Of a DNA stretch of 64,000 nucleotides, positions 18,805 through 27,253 are shown piece by piece. Numbering within the stretch: position 1 is the stretch's first letter; the number at the start of each line of letters is the position of its first letter. The notes beneath the pieces are model-generated. The model was not told where the DNA came from, did no database searches, and worked only from the letters and a program-made list of their open reading frames with translations. Source of the DNA: CAXBID01 sp963815305. Its GTDB lineage: Bacteria > Bacteroidota > Bacteroidia > Flavobacteriales > Flavobacteriaceae. Location of the stretch: assembly GCA_963815305.1 (NCBI GenBank), contig CAWFFW010000001.1, positions 2,232,001 through 2,296,000 of the forward strand, read 5' to 3'. The position numbers were made by a program, and so were the translations under genes.

Positions 18805-18835
18805 TATCAGGGTACACTTTGGGCATACCCTGATA
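18805..18835 (-). other. Intercistronic hairpin after the second DUF4331-like gene
   Basis: TATCAGGGTA (18805-18814) and TACCCTGATA (18826-18835) form a perfect 10-bp stem with an 11-nt loop. No strong U-run follows. It begins 9 bp after the stop of the DUF4331-like lipoprotein gene, and could protect the upstream mRNA or partially terminate so that the two DUF4331 proteins are made in excess over the TPR protein and receptor. Confidence 0.5.
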
Positions 18836-18843
18836 AGTAACTT

Positions 18844-19392
18844 CTACCAAGGTGAAGCTAGGTAAGGAAATGTGGCTAAAAAGGGTTTATCGTTTGCATT
18901 GACGTTATCATCCGTTAATCCTGGTTTTTCTGAGCCATCTGGCCCACCAAAAATCAATAATAACTCAACTGATATAACATCATCATTTAATGCTCTACCT
19001 GTTAAAACATTAGTACCATCAAAAAATGTTGTTTTGCCATCAAGCGATACGGTTAAAACATCTGTTGCTAAAGCTCCCGTGAATGTAGGGGCATCAAAAG
19101 TTAAAGCATTTGTAGTATAATCTGGATTTAATGCCAATAATTTTGCCTGAAATTTACTTTGAAATGCTGCATTTTGTGCAGAAGGTATTGTAACATTAAA
19201 CATATCTTTATCAGCAGAATTCACAAATACTGTATTTATTGCTGGTCTTCCCATTTGATCTTCCTGTGCATATGTTCCAGAAAAATTTGGAGTGTTAATG
19301 ACTATTTCATCATCATCGTTTGAGCAATTAAAGGCAGTAAACGATACTGCTAAAGCCATTGCTATTACTTTTATATTCTTTAAAGTCTTCAT
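18844..19392 (-). CDS. DUF4331-like lipoprotein
   Basis: 182 residues; lipoprotein signal (MKTLKNIKVIAMALAVSFTAFNCSN, cysteine near residue 23) and an acidic linker DDDE. The body (TYAQEDQMGRPAINTVFVN... LTGRALNDDVISVELLLIFGG... LTDDNVNANDKPFLATFPYLASPW) resembles the C-terminal half of DUF4331 proteins, in which the phrases MGRPAINTV and FPYLA recur (from memory). The preceding gene supplies the N-terminal half (ADHIDAP), so the family appears split over two adjacent genes. Molecular function unknown. Confidence 0.75.
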   Translation of the reverse strand: MKTLKNIKVIAMALAVSFTAFNCSNDDDEIVINTPNFSGTYAQEDQMGRPAINTVFVNSADKDMFNVTIPSAQNAAFQSKFQAKLLALNPDYTTNALTFDAPTFTGALATDVLTVSLDGKTTFFDGTNVLTGRALNDDVISVELLLIFGGPDGSEKPGLTDDNVNANDKPFLATFPYLASPW

Positions 19393-19418
19393 AATTATAT
19401 TCTTTTAAATGGTTTTGT

Positions 19419-20069
19419 TTATTTTCTTTTTGTTTCTACCCACGTTTTAATAGTGCCTGAACCTCCAATCATAGATTTTGGTACTTCAATGACTACGGAT
19501 AGTACATTTGAACCTGCAAAAGTGTCTGACCCTGGAGAATCAAAACTCGTTGCCATACCTCCAATAATTTCGGAGTATTGAGCGAAATCAAAGAAAAATG
19601 GATCGTCTCTTGGTCCTGCAAAAAAGGTCATACCTGCATTTGTTCCTATTATCGCATTTGATCCGTAGGCGGTAATATCTACAACACCGCCAACAGTTGA
19701 AGTGGATTGGATGGTGCTATTAAGACCAGTTTGAGATGGCGCTATGGGGCCAAAGAAATACATTTTACCGTCTCTTGGAATAGCTTGAATTACTAAATCT
19801 TCAACATTATCGCCCGTGTTATCAATGTTGATTTCAATTAAAACATTTTCATCAAACGCTGCTCCTGCCGTTGCAGATGGACTTAAAAGTCCTTGCATGT
19901 TTGCTGCAAATACTAAATTGTTGGTATTTTGCCCTTGAAAGGCATAAAAATCGGTAATATCGCTACTACCACCTTTCACAGCTGGAGCATCAATGTGATC
20001 CGCTGCGATAATAAAGAAACTAGCCGCAGCTATAATTCCTAATCCTAATACTGTTTTAAAATTTTTCAT
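19419..20069 (-). CDS. DUF4331-like exported protein
   Basis: 216 residues; signal peptide (GLGIIAAASFFIIAADHIDAP, cleavage near residue 22) leading straight into the ADHIDAPAVKGGSSDITDFYAF motif typical of the DUF4331 N-terminus. First gene of the minus-strand unit ending at 15215 and 26 bp from the second DUF4331-like gene. Upstream on the minus strand TTTAACAAAACC is followed about 15 nt later by CGTAGGTAT, which could be an alternative-sigma promoter; that reading is tentative. Function unknown; family name only. Confidence 0.8.
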   Translation of the reverse strand: MKNFKTVLGLGIIAAASFFIIAADHIDAPAVKGGSSDITDFYAFQGQNTNNLVFAANMQGLLSPSATAGAAFDENVLIEINIDNTGDNVEDLVIQAIPRDGKMYFFGPIAPSQTGLNSTIQSTSTVGGVVDITAYGSNAIIGTNAGMTFFAGPRDDPFFFDFAQYSEIIGGMATSFDSPGSDTFAGSNVLSVVIEVPKSMIGGSGTIKTWVETKRK

Positions 20070-20224
20070 GATTTTTTGAGATTTTGTTATTAGTTAAATT
20101 TTGACTCTCATGCATACCTACGAAGAAATAGAAGTAGCGGTTTTGTTAAAATTATGTTAATATGAAAACTTGGTGTTTTTTGTATATATCATTTATCTTT
20201 ACTTAAAATTAAATTGATTAAAAA

Positions 20225-21397
20225 ATGAATCCATCAGGACATGGCTGGATAAAAAAACTACTAAAAGAAGTTCAGAAAGATGACGCTTTGTTTAATCATA
20301 GTGAAGAATCGTTTTATGACGCCTTAAGATCTTGTGGCTTTATTTATGGTAGTAACTTAGATATTATTACAAACATTATTAATAAAAAACACCTTTCTGA
20401 AGATGAGTTGTGTAAAATAAATTTATGTCTTTCCTTTTTATTCACACATAAAAAATCCAACAGCAAAATACCATTTACAGATAGTGTTATAGCTTTTTAT
20501 AAAGATATAAATGAACTTAAAACATCGTTTTTTCAAGATTTAATTCGAGGTAAAAAATCTGGCGAACAACTTGAAAAAATAATTCATAAACGTATACAAA
20601 TAGATGATAATATTTTAACGAAAAATTTTAACTACTTCATAATAAATGCTTTGCTTTATATAGATATTATTGCTTACAAAGCGTATTTAGAAAGTGAAAC
20701 TATTTCAATTGATTTTATAAAGAGCTTAGAAGCCTCTATTGTCTCTATATCGCTACATGTTTTAAACTCAAAAGAAATAAAAAACCAATATGACTATAGT
20801 TTAATTAAATTGTTCGAATCATCATTACGTTACCAAAATAATATTCATGTTACTTATCATGAGGCTATTAAATTTATTAATTCTCCATTAAAAAAGAATT
20901 ATATTATAGATTTGGCTTGTATGGCGAGTTGGAGTGATAAAATTATTGATAAAAAAGAGCGCCAATTTTTACTGGAATTAGGAAACAGTCTTAGCCTTAG
21001 TGAGCAAAGAGTGCACACATCAATAAAAACAGTAAATGAATTTTACACACTTAATAAAACTAATATAGCATTATTGAGTTCCAAAAACATAGTACAGAGT
21101 TTTTATAACAACTCTAGTAAAATGGTTATAAAACTTATTTCAAGAAATAGTAAACGTTTGTATCAAGAATTAAAAGATAGTAAAGAACTTATGGTGTTAC
21201 TATCTCAATCTACCATTAGAGATTTAAGTGCTGATGAACAGAAAAAAGTACAAGAACAACTTTTAGATATTTTTAAATCTATACCAAGTCTAGCCATTTT
21301 TTTACTACCTGGCGGCGCTTTATTATTGCCTTTGGTTGTAAAATTTATTCCAAAATTATTACCATCAGCCTTTGACGAAAACAGAATTGAAGAATAA
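20225..21397 (+). CDS. LETM1-related biofilm-associated protein family
   Basis: 390 residues, mostly helical and cytoplasmic in appearance. The middle part (ACMASWSDKIIDKKERQFLLELGNSLSL, about residues 237-265) looks like a TerB-type helical module. The C-terminal part (LSADEQKKVQEQLLDIFKSIPSLAIFLLPGGALLLPLVVKFIP) matches the LETM1-like tail with one hydrophobic segment near 358-378. The family is known in flavobacteria and named after a biofilm phenotype; its molecular role is not established. Divergent from the DUF4331 operon, followed by lpxD after 62 bp. Confidence 0.75.
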   Translation: MNPSGHGWIKKLLKEVQKDDALFNHSEESFYDALRSCGFIYGSNLDIITNIINKKHLSEDELCKINLCLSFLFTHKKSNSKIPFTDSVIAFYKDINELKTSFFQDLIRGKKSGEQLEKIIHKRIQIDDNILTKNFNYFIINALLYIDIIAYKAYLESETISIDFIKSLEASIVSISLHVLNSKEIKNQYDYSLIKLFESSLRYQNNIHVTYHEAIKFINSPLKKNYIIDLACMASWSDKIIDKKERQFLLELGNSLSLSEQRVHTSIKTVNEFYTLNKTNIALLSSKNIVQSFYNNSSKMVIKLISRNSKRLYQELKDSKELMVLLSQSTIRDLSADEQKKVQEQLLDIFKSIPSLAIFLLPGGALLLPLVVKFIPKLLPSAFDENRIEE

Positions 21398-21459
21398 AAT
21401 ACTTTTTTCGTTTTTTTCTATTAGCTTTACAAATACTACTAACCACCAACAAAAATTAA

Positions 21460-22455
21460 ATGAAATCTTACACTATAAGTGAAATTAACAAAATTTTAAA
21501 AGGGGAATTAATTGGCAACCAAAGTTTAAATATTGTAGGACCAGAACAATTACAAAACGCAAAAAGTAATCATATTACATTTATAGGTAGTATAAAATAT
21601 ATTAAGTATTGGGCAGAGTCTGAAGCTTGTGCAGCCATTGTGAACGACAACTTAAATGTAGAGCCTGGAGATAATCGAGCAATAATAAAAGTGAAGAATG
21701 CCGATTTAGCCATGGCAAAAATATTAGAACTTTTTAATCCGTCGGCACCAGAATTTGAAACGGATATTCATCCAACTGCCGTTATTCATAAAACTGCTAA
21801 AATTGCAAATGATTGTAAAATTGGCGCTAACTGTTATGTTGGTAAAGATGTAGAATTAGGTAAAGGTGTTATATTATACCCAAATGTTTGTGTTTTTGAT
21901 GAAACCATCATTGGAGACCATACTATTGTTTGGTCTGGAACGGTTATAAGAGAACGTTGTATTATTGGTAACCACTGTATTTTTCATACGAATGTAAGTA
22001 TTGGTGCTGATGGATTTGGATACCGACCAACTGATGATGGCAAAGGCTTAACTAAAATACCTCAAATAGGCAATGTAATTATAGGCCATTATGTTGAAAT
22101 TGGTGCAAATTCTTGTGTAGATCGTGCAAAATTCAGCTCTACCATCATTGGAGACGGTTGTAAAATTGATAACCTCGTTCAAATAGCTCATAATAGCATT
22201 ATGGGACGCTCGTGTATTATGGCTGGCCATAGCGGTCTTGCTGGTTCTGTAACTTTAGGTGATGGTGTTATTATTGGCGGAAGTGCTTCCATTAAAGATC
22301 ATACTATTATCGAATCTGGTGCCACTGTTGGTGCTGGTTCTGGAGTTATGAATAATGTTAAAGCTGGTGAAACCGTTTTGGGTTATCCTGCGCAAGATGC
22401 ACGCGATATGTTGAAACAGTGGGTGGCGATGCGACGATTGGTTAAAAGTAAATAG
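21460..22455 (+). CDS. lpxD: UDP-3-O-(3-hydroxyacyl)glucosamine N-acyltransferase
   Basis: Third step of lipid A synthesis: adds the second hydroxyacyl chain to UDP-3-O-acyl-glucosamine. 331 residues, normal length. N-terminal uridine-binding domain (about 1-100, with ITFIGSIKYIKYW), then left-handed beta-helix hexapeptide repeats and a C-terminal helix. The catalytic His is in NLVQIAHNSIMG (about residue 245). Cytoplasmic trimer. Not in an lpx cluster here. Confidence 0.95.
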   Translation: MKSYTISEINKILKGELIGNQSLNIVGPEQLQNAKSNHITFIGSIKYIKYWAESEACAAIVNDNLNVEPGDNRAIIKVKNADLAMAKILELFNPSAPEFETDIHPTAVIHKTAKIANDCKIGANCYVGKDVELGKGVILYPNVCVFDETIIGDHTIVWSGTVIRERCIIGNHCIFHTNVSIGADGFGYRPTDDGKGLTKIPQIGNVIIGHYVEIGANSCVDRAKFSSTIIGDGCKIDNLVQIAHNSIMGRSCIMAGHSGLAGSVTLGDGVIIGGSASIKDHTIIESGATVGAGSGVMNNVKAGETVLGYPAQDARDMLKQWVAMRRLVKSK

Positions 22456-22652
22456 CTGAATAGATTACGGAATATGAAAAGTTTATTATCAAGAGGTTAT
22501 TTGTAAATGGAAAAATATTGATATTAAAAGGATCCAGTTTATAGAAGAAACACTTTTTGGAAAACGTACTTTCAGATAAAAAATATTAGTTTTGAACTAA
22601 AACAGCATAATACAACCAATACATATTATAAAAATAAAACAGAAAATTAAAT

Positions 22653-22700
22653 AACCAAAAAAGCTAGTTAAGAATTAATTCTTAACTAGCTTTTTTGGTT
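22653..22700. terminator. Perfect 48-bp palindrome, bidirectional terminator
   Basis: Two 24-nt arms with no spacer: AACCAAAAAAGCTAGTTAAG... and its exact complement. The stem carries six A/T at its base on both strands, so it can terminate transcription of the minus-strand hydrolase (stop 22711) and rightward transcription from lpxD. No mismatch in 48 bp. Confidence 0.85.
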
Positions 22701-22710
22701 TATACTTTAT

Positions 22711-23541
22711 CTATTTCTTTAAGAAATCTATTAAAATTTTATTAAGTTCATCTTTGTGAGTTATATTTAGTCCGTGCGGAGCCCCCTTAATAATTTCAAA
22801 TTGATTGTTTTTAATTCCTTTGGCTGCTTGTTTTGCAGAAGTTTCAATAGGCACTGTTCCATCAGCATCACCATGAACAATTAATGTTGGTACATCTACA
22901 TTTTTAAGCTCATTTCTAAAATCTGTATTCATCCACGCTTTTGCTGTTTCAATTGTTGCTCTTGGAGATGCGTGAGATGCAATAATAAAATCATATTCTA
23001 ATTGAGCTAGACTTATACGGTCTTTATTATCATCGTAATTATAAAAGCCTTGGTGAAATTTTTTCAAAAAACCAACACGATCGTTTTCAAGAGCTGTTTT
23101 TATTCCTTCCAAATCTTTTTCTGGCACACCATCTGGATTGTCGTCTTTTTGTTTTACTAAAGGAATTATACTACTAATTAAAGCTGCTTTAGCAATTTTA
23201 TCGCTTCCATAATCTGTAAGGTATCGTACAACTTCGCCTCCTCCCATTGAGAAACCAACGATAATACTATTATTTAAATTTAGCTGATTTATAAGTTCGT
23301 TTAAGTCACTGGCTAATGCTGAATAATCATAATTATTCCAAGGAAAAGAAGAAATACCAAAACCTCTTCTATCATAAGAAATACATCTGTAACCAGCCTC
23401 TACAATTTTCCAAACTTGTTGCTCCCAAGTTTTTCTACTTAATGGCCATCCATGAATTAAAATTACTGGCTGTCCACTTCCATAGTCTTCATAAAAGATA
23501 TCTACATGTTCTTCTTTTGTTTTGTTTGTTATAAATGGCAT
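22711..23541 (-). CDS. Alpha/beta hydrolase, chloroperoxidase/esterase-like
   Basis: 276 residues with a complete alpha/beta hydrolase triad: oxyanion HGWPLSRKTWE (from residue 30), nucleophile Ser98 in GFSMGGGEV, acid Asp in HGDADGTVP (about 226) and His in PHGLN (about 256). No signal peptide, so cytoplasmic. The sequence pattern (YDRRGFG, GFSMGG) is that of the cofactor-free haloperoxidase/aryl esterase group; substrate unknown. Confidence 0.85.
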   Translation of the reverse strand: MPFITNKTKEEHVDIFYEDYGSGQPVILIHGWPLSRKTWEQQVWKIVEAGYRCISYDRRGFGISSFPWNNYDYSALASDLNELINQLNLNNSIIVGFSMGGGEVVRYLTDYGSDKIAKAALISSIIPLVKQKDDNPDGVPEKDLEGIKTALENDRVGFLKKFHQGFYNYDDNKDRISLAQLEYDFIIASHASPRATIETAKAWMNTDFRNELKNVDVPTLIVHGDADGTVPIETSAKQAAKGIKNNQFEIIKGAPHGLNITHKDELNKILIDFLKK

Positions 23542-23648
23542 AATAATTTATTTTTTAAAATTCATAATAAACTACTTATAGTATACAAATAACATTAACC
23601 CTAATAAATAAATCTTTTGTCCATTTAAAAGGCCATTTAATAAAAGGG

Positions 23649-24404
23649 CTAACCCAACCAACCCTTAAAATCTTTTACGCGTTCGCGAGCTACAATTACC
23701 TCATCATCGTTATAGGTTTTTAACTTTATTTGCAAACGTGAGTTGGTATAACTCACCATATCTTTTATGGCATTAATGTTTACAAAGAATTTACGGTTTA
23801 TTCGAAAAAACGTTTGAGGCTCTAGTTCATTATCTAAATGTTCAAGCGTTGTATCTAAAAGGTAATTCCTGCCTTCAGTAGTGTATAAATAAGTGCCTTT
23901 ATTTTCGCTGTAAAAACACTCAATATCATCAATATTAATAAGCTTTAAATGTTGACCAACTTTTACCGAAAATCGTTTTTTATACTCACGATCAATAGGA
24001 TTTATTAACAGTTTTTTAATATCATCAAAATCTAAAGTCACAGCTTGTTTTTGGGGTGTACGTTCTTGGTATTTTTTTACTGCTATGGCCAATTCGTCAT
24101 CATCAATGGGCTTTAAAAGATAATCGATACTATTAAGTTTAAAAGCTTGAAGTGCATATTCATCATAAGCTGTTGTAAAAATTACAGCACTTTTAATATC
24201 TATGATTTCAAAAATTTCAAATGATAAACCGTCGCTTAATTGAATATCTAGGAATATTAAATCGGGGTGCTTATTGTTTTGAAACCATGCTATAGATTCT
24301 TCAACGGAGTGAAGCATCGTTTCTGCTTGCATATTTAAAGCTCCCAACATGCGTTGTAAACGTCTTGCTGATGGTTTTTCGTCTTCTATAATGATTACGT
24401 TCAT
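23649..24404 (-). CDS. LytTR-family response regulator
   Basis: 251 residues: an N-terminal receiver (EDE at 7-9, phospho-acceptor Asp53 in LIFLDIQLSDG, Lys in LLKPID) and a C-terminal LytTR DNA-binding domain (about 145-245: FSVKVGQHLKLINIDDIECF, RINRKFFVNINAIKDM). Partner of the LytS-type kinase encoded upstream in the same operon. Its ATG overlaps the stop of the membrane-protein gene by 4 bp (ATGA). Candidate target sites are the 21-bp-period direct repeats at 27962-27992 and 33636-33666. Confidence 0.92.
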   Translation of the reverse strand: MNVIIIEDEKPSARRLQRMLGALNMQAETMLHSVEESIAWFQNNKHPDLIFLDIQLSDGLSFEIFEIIDIKSAVIFTTAYDEYALQAFKLNSIDYLLKPIDDDELAIAVKKYQERTPQKQAVTLDFDDIKKLLINPIDREYKKRFSVKVGQHLKLINIDDIECFYSENKGTYLYTTEGRNYLLDTTLEHLDNELEPQTFFRINRKFFVNINAIKDMVSYTNSRLQIKLKTYNDDEVIVARERVKDFKGWLG

Positions 24405-25066
24405 TTTTCTAAATTATAATTTGTGTAGTTTATTTTTCTATAAAAGTAAACGATAAATCCGATGGCTAAAAACATACCGAAAGTTGATGGTAAAAACTGG
24501 CTGTATGGTTGATAACTTTCAAACACAGTTCCTGTAAATGCTGATAATAACGCGCTAAAGGCTCCAACCATTTTTAATATATGCTCATATAACCAAAGGT
24601 TTCTATAACGCTTTTTCGGAATTAAATATCTTAAAAAATCGTATGAAATTATAAATAATAAGTACCCAACTGTACTATATATTATAATGGGTGACCACAT
24701 CATGCCTATAGATTTAAAATAATACAAGAAATAGGAAACTGACGCTAAGGTTAGTAGAGCTACTAGAACGTCTAAGGTTTTAATATTGTTACTTTTATAA
24801 TTTAAAACCCGATACCCTGAAAAACCTTGATAGGCACTTAATGCTGTTATAACCAACAAAAATGTATTACGTTTAAATACAAAAACACCTATTAGCCCTG
24901 TTAGTATAACTATTAGCATAAAATATAAAAATATCCGACCACTTTTTTTATGCAGTTTTTTTCCCTTTTTACTTAATAATGCAATACCACCTAAACACAA
25001 TGCTATTGAGCCAGCTGCTACGTGCGTTATTATGTTACTGTTATGAAGTAAATCGTAATTACTCAT
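24401..25066 (-). CDS. DUF2306-like multi-pass membrane protein
   Basis: 221 residues with about seven hydrophobic segments. The N-terminal pattern HVAAGSIALCLGGIALLSKKGKKLHKKSGRIF (His, small residues, then HxxxGR) resembles DUF2306 inner-membrane proteins. Function unknown. Translationally coupled to the LytTR regulator (4-bp overlap), 167 bp downstream of the second free-standing 2TM gene; it may take part in signal sensing for the kinase system (inference). Confidence 0.65.
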   Translation of the reverse strand: MSNYDLLHNSNIITHVAAGSIALCLGGIALLSKKGKKLHKKSGRIFLYFMLIVILTGLIGVFVFKRNTFLLVITALSAYQGFSGYRVLNYKSNNIKTLDVLVALLTLASVSYFLYYFKSIGMMWSPIIIYSTVGYLLFIISYDFLRYLIPKKRYRNLWLYEHILKMVGAFSALLSAFTGTVFESYQPYSQFLPSTFGMFLAIGFIVYFYRKINYTNYNLEK

Positions 25067-25089
25067 TATTGTTAGTTATTGTTTTGAAG

Positions 25090-25230
25090 ATTCCAGTAGC
25101 ATCCTTTTTTGAGACTATCGAGACCAAAATATTTTTGTTTGAAGATATCAATGCGAAGCTTTAAAAAAATATAATCCTTAGACTCCGCTCAAGATAGACT
25201 AGAAGCCCGACCCAATAGGGTAGAAAAGCC
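25090..25230. repeat. Degenerate dispersed-repeat-like spacer in the LytTR operon
   Basis: The 167-bp spacer holds GATTCCAGTAGCATCC, TTTTGAGACTATCGAGACC, CTTAGACTCCGCTCAAG and the inverted pair CCCAATAGGG. These resemble fragments of the short dispersed repeats of flavobacteria. I see no ORF or terminator with a good U-run; the operon may read through. Confidence 0.35.
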
Positions 25231-25233
25231 CTA

Positions 25234-25560
25234 TTATTCCCAGTGCTTTTTATCTTTATCCAAGTATTCTTTAATCTTTCTTTCTTCCCAATCTTTACTA
25301 AAAAATAGATTTTTACCAAATACCTCTAGAGCATGAAAGCCTAAGCCCATACCCCAAAACAAGGGTGTAGAGAATGTACCTAAGTGCCAAATATCGCCAT
25401 CGGAATTTGATACTATTACAATAATTATGAAGGCGTTAACAACAACGTACCAGAAGGTGTGCCAGTAAAACCCTTTAATTTGTTTGAGCCTTTTTTGGGC
25501 TCTAAAATAGGCATCCTCTTTTTTATAATCGTTTGAGTATTTATAATCTTTAAGTTCCAT
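25234..25560 (-). CDS. 2TM domain-containing protein
   Basis: 108 residues, a single 2TM domain: an N-terminal basic helix (YFRAQKRLKQIKGFYWHTFWY), two transmembrane segments (about 35-53 and 62-80), then WEERKIKEYL. The 2TM domain is a Bacteroidota family often fused to or next to histidine kinases. Third of three tandem 2TM units in this operon; the most diverged. Probably a membrane accessory of the kinase, by context only. Confidence 0.85.
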   Translation of the reverse strand: MELKDYKYSNDYKKEDAYFRAQKRLKQIKGFYWHTFWYVVVNAFIIIVIVSNSDGDIWHLGTFSTPLFWGMGLGFHALEVFGKNLFFSKDWEERKIKEYLDKDKKHWE

Positions 25561-25570
25561 AATATTTCCT

Positions 25571-25876
25571 TTAATCCCAGCGTTGGTTTTCTTCTTTCCG
25601 CATCAATTCCTCAATTTTTCTTTCCTCCCATTTACTACCTAAAACACTGTTGTTTACAAAAACCCGAAACGCATGAAAGCCTAAACCTATGCCCCAACCT
25701 ATGGCTGAAAACCAAAACCATTTAAACTCCCAATAGGTTTTATAATTTATAAATATTAAAAATGGAATAAACAAACAATAGGCAAGAAGATGTCTATAAA
25801 ACTCTTTCAAATCATCAACACGTTTTCGTGCTCTTAGATATTTTTTATCTTTTTCAAAATCGGGTAATCTTTCCAT
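25571..25876 (-). CDS. 2TM domain-containing protein
   Basis: 101 residues with the same plan as its neighbour: YLRARKRVDDLKEFYRHL, two membrane segments, GWGIGLGFHAFRVF, WEERKIEELM. It is strikingly close to the C-terminal 95 residues of the upstream histidine kinase (shared FLIFINYKTYWEF/LLIFINYKTSWDF), so it arose by tandem duplication. 10 bp from the next 2TM gene and 15 bp from the kinase gene. Confidence 0.87.
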   Translation of the reverse strand: MERLPDFEKDKKYLRARKRVDDLKEFYRHLLAYCLFIPFLIFINYKTYWEFKWFWFSAIGWGIGLGFHAFRVFVNNSVLGSKWEERKIEELMRKEENQRWD

Positions 25877-25891
25877 AATATCTGTGTGTTT

Positions 25892-27232
25892 TTATTTCCA
25901 ACGGTTTTCATCTTCATCCCGCATAAATTCTTTTAATTTTCTTTCTTCCCATGTTCTTCCATAAGCACCATCATTTATAAATACTTTAAAAGCACGAATA
26001 GTTAAACCTATGCCCCAACCAAACATGGGAAACCAGAACCATTGAAAATCCCAAGATGTTTTATAATTTATAAATATTAACAAAGGAATAACTAAGCAAT
26101 AGGATATAAAGCTATAATAAAAACCTTTTAGTTCATCAACATGGTTTCTAGCTCTCAAGTAACTATCATCTATATTTGGTTTTGAGGCTGATCTCATAAT
26201 TGATATTTGTCTTGTAAGTATCGGTATTGCTATTGCAAACCTATTTGCATCTTTATTTATAGATACTTTTTTGTTTGTTAATAAATCGTAACGCTGAGTA
26301 ATATTACTCAAACCAACGCCACTACTCTTTTTTACTATTTGCTTTGGTTGCAAGTTGTTTTCTACCACCAAATTATCAGCATCTTCATAAATTTTAATAT
26401 GAAGCGGCTTACTTGATGTTACCATATTGTGCTTTACAGCATTTTCTAAAAGTAGTTGCAATGATAAAGGCACCACTTTGCTTTCTGGATTTGATGCTTT
26501 TTCTGGCATTTCAAAAATGATGCTATCTTCAAAACGCATTTTTAATAAGGACATGTACGTTTTCGCAAACTGTAATTCCTCATCTACGGTTACCAATTCT
26601 TTACTTTTTTGCTCCAAAACATAACGATACACTTTTGATAATGCCGTTGTGAATTTTTGCGCACTTACTGGGTTTTCTTCAATTAAACTGGTTAGCACGT
26701 TTAAACTGTTAAATAGAAAATGCGGATCCAGTTGATTTTTTAGAGCATCAAACTTTGCGCTTGCTGTACCTGCTATTACTTTTTGTTCTTTTATTCTATT
26801 TTGCTGATAGCGGTTGTAGAAATACATAACATGAAAAATAATAACAATGGTTAACGTAACCCATAGCCCAAATTGATAGTACTGAAACTTTTCATTGGAT
26901 AGAAAATCTGAAAAGGAAACTCCACGATAAACTATTGCTGTAAATGCTCGTAATAGGAATAACCCCATTAAAGTAATTACAGTAGAACCTAAAATACCAA
27001 TGATAATACGTTTAACTCTATCTTTATTTTTCCATTGGCGACGCTCCATATAATCGAAGAAATACATATTGGAATATCCAAGAACGAAGGCGTATAATTG
27101 ATAAAATGCAAAAACGATTAATGCTTCAGATACACTTTTGTAATCAAATCCACTAGATAAGTACTCACCTAATGCGAATATGATGCATCCCATTACAAAA
27201 GTGATGAAGATATTTTTAACCGATTTTGTCAT
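25892..27232 (-). CDS. LytS-type sensor histidine kinase with C-terminal 2TM domain
   Basis: 446 residues. Four hydrophobic segments in the first 140 residues form the membrane part; then the His_kinase domain with phospho-acceptor His171 in NQLDPHFLFNSLNVL and a HATPase region (LLLENAVKHN, SGVGLSNITQRYDLL). Unusually, an extra 2TM domain is fused at the C-terminus (about 352-446: DSYLRARNHVDELKGFYYSF...WEERKLKEFM), homologous to the two separate 2TM proteins downstream. Expected partner: the LytTR regulator at 23649-24404. Confidence 0.92.
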   Translation of the reverse strand: MTKSVKNIFITFVMGCIIFALGEYLSSGFDYKSVSEALIVFAFYQLYAFVLGYSNMYFFDYMERRQWKNKDRVKRIIIGILGSTVITLMGLFLLRAFTAIVYRGVSFSDFLSNEKFQYYQFGLWVTLTIVIIFHVMYFYNRYQQNRIKEQKVIAGTASAKFDALKNQLDPHFLFNSLNVLTSLIEENPVSAQKFTTALSKVYRYVLEQKSKELVTVDEELQFAKTYMSLLKMRFEDSIIFEMPEKASNPESKVVPLSLQLLLENAVKHNMVTSSKPLHIKIYEDADNLVVENNLQPKQIVKKSSGVGLSNITQRYDLLTNKKVSINKDANRFAIAIPILTRQISIMRSASKPNIDDSYLRARNHVDELKGFYYSFISYCLVIPLLIFINYKTSWDFQWFWFPMFGWGIGLTIRAFKVFINDGAYGRTWEERKLKEFMRDEDENRWK

Positions 27233-27253
27233 GATTTTTTTATTTGCTTACTA

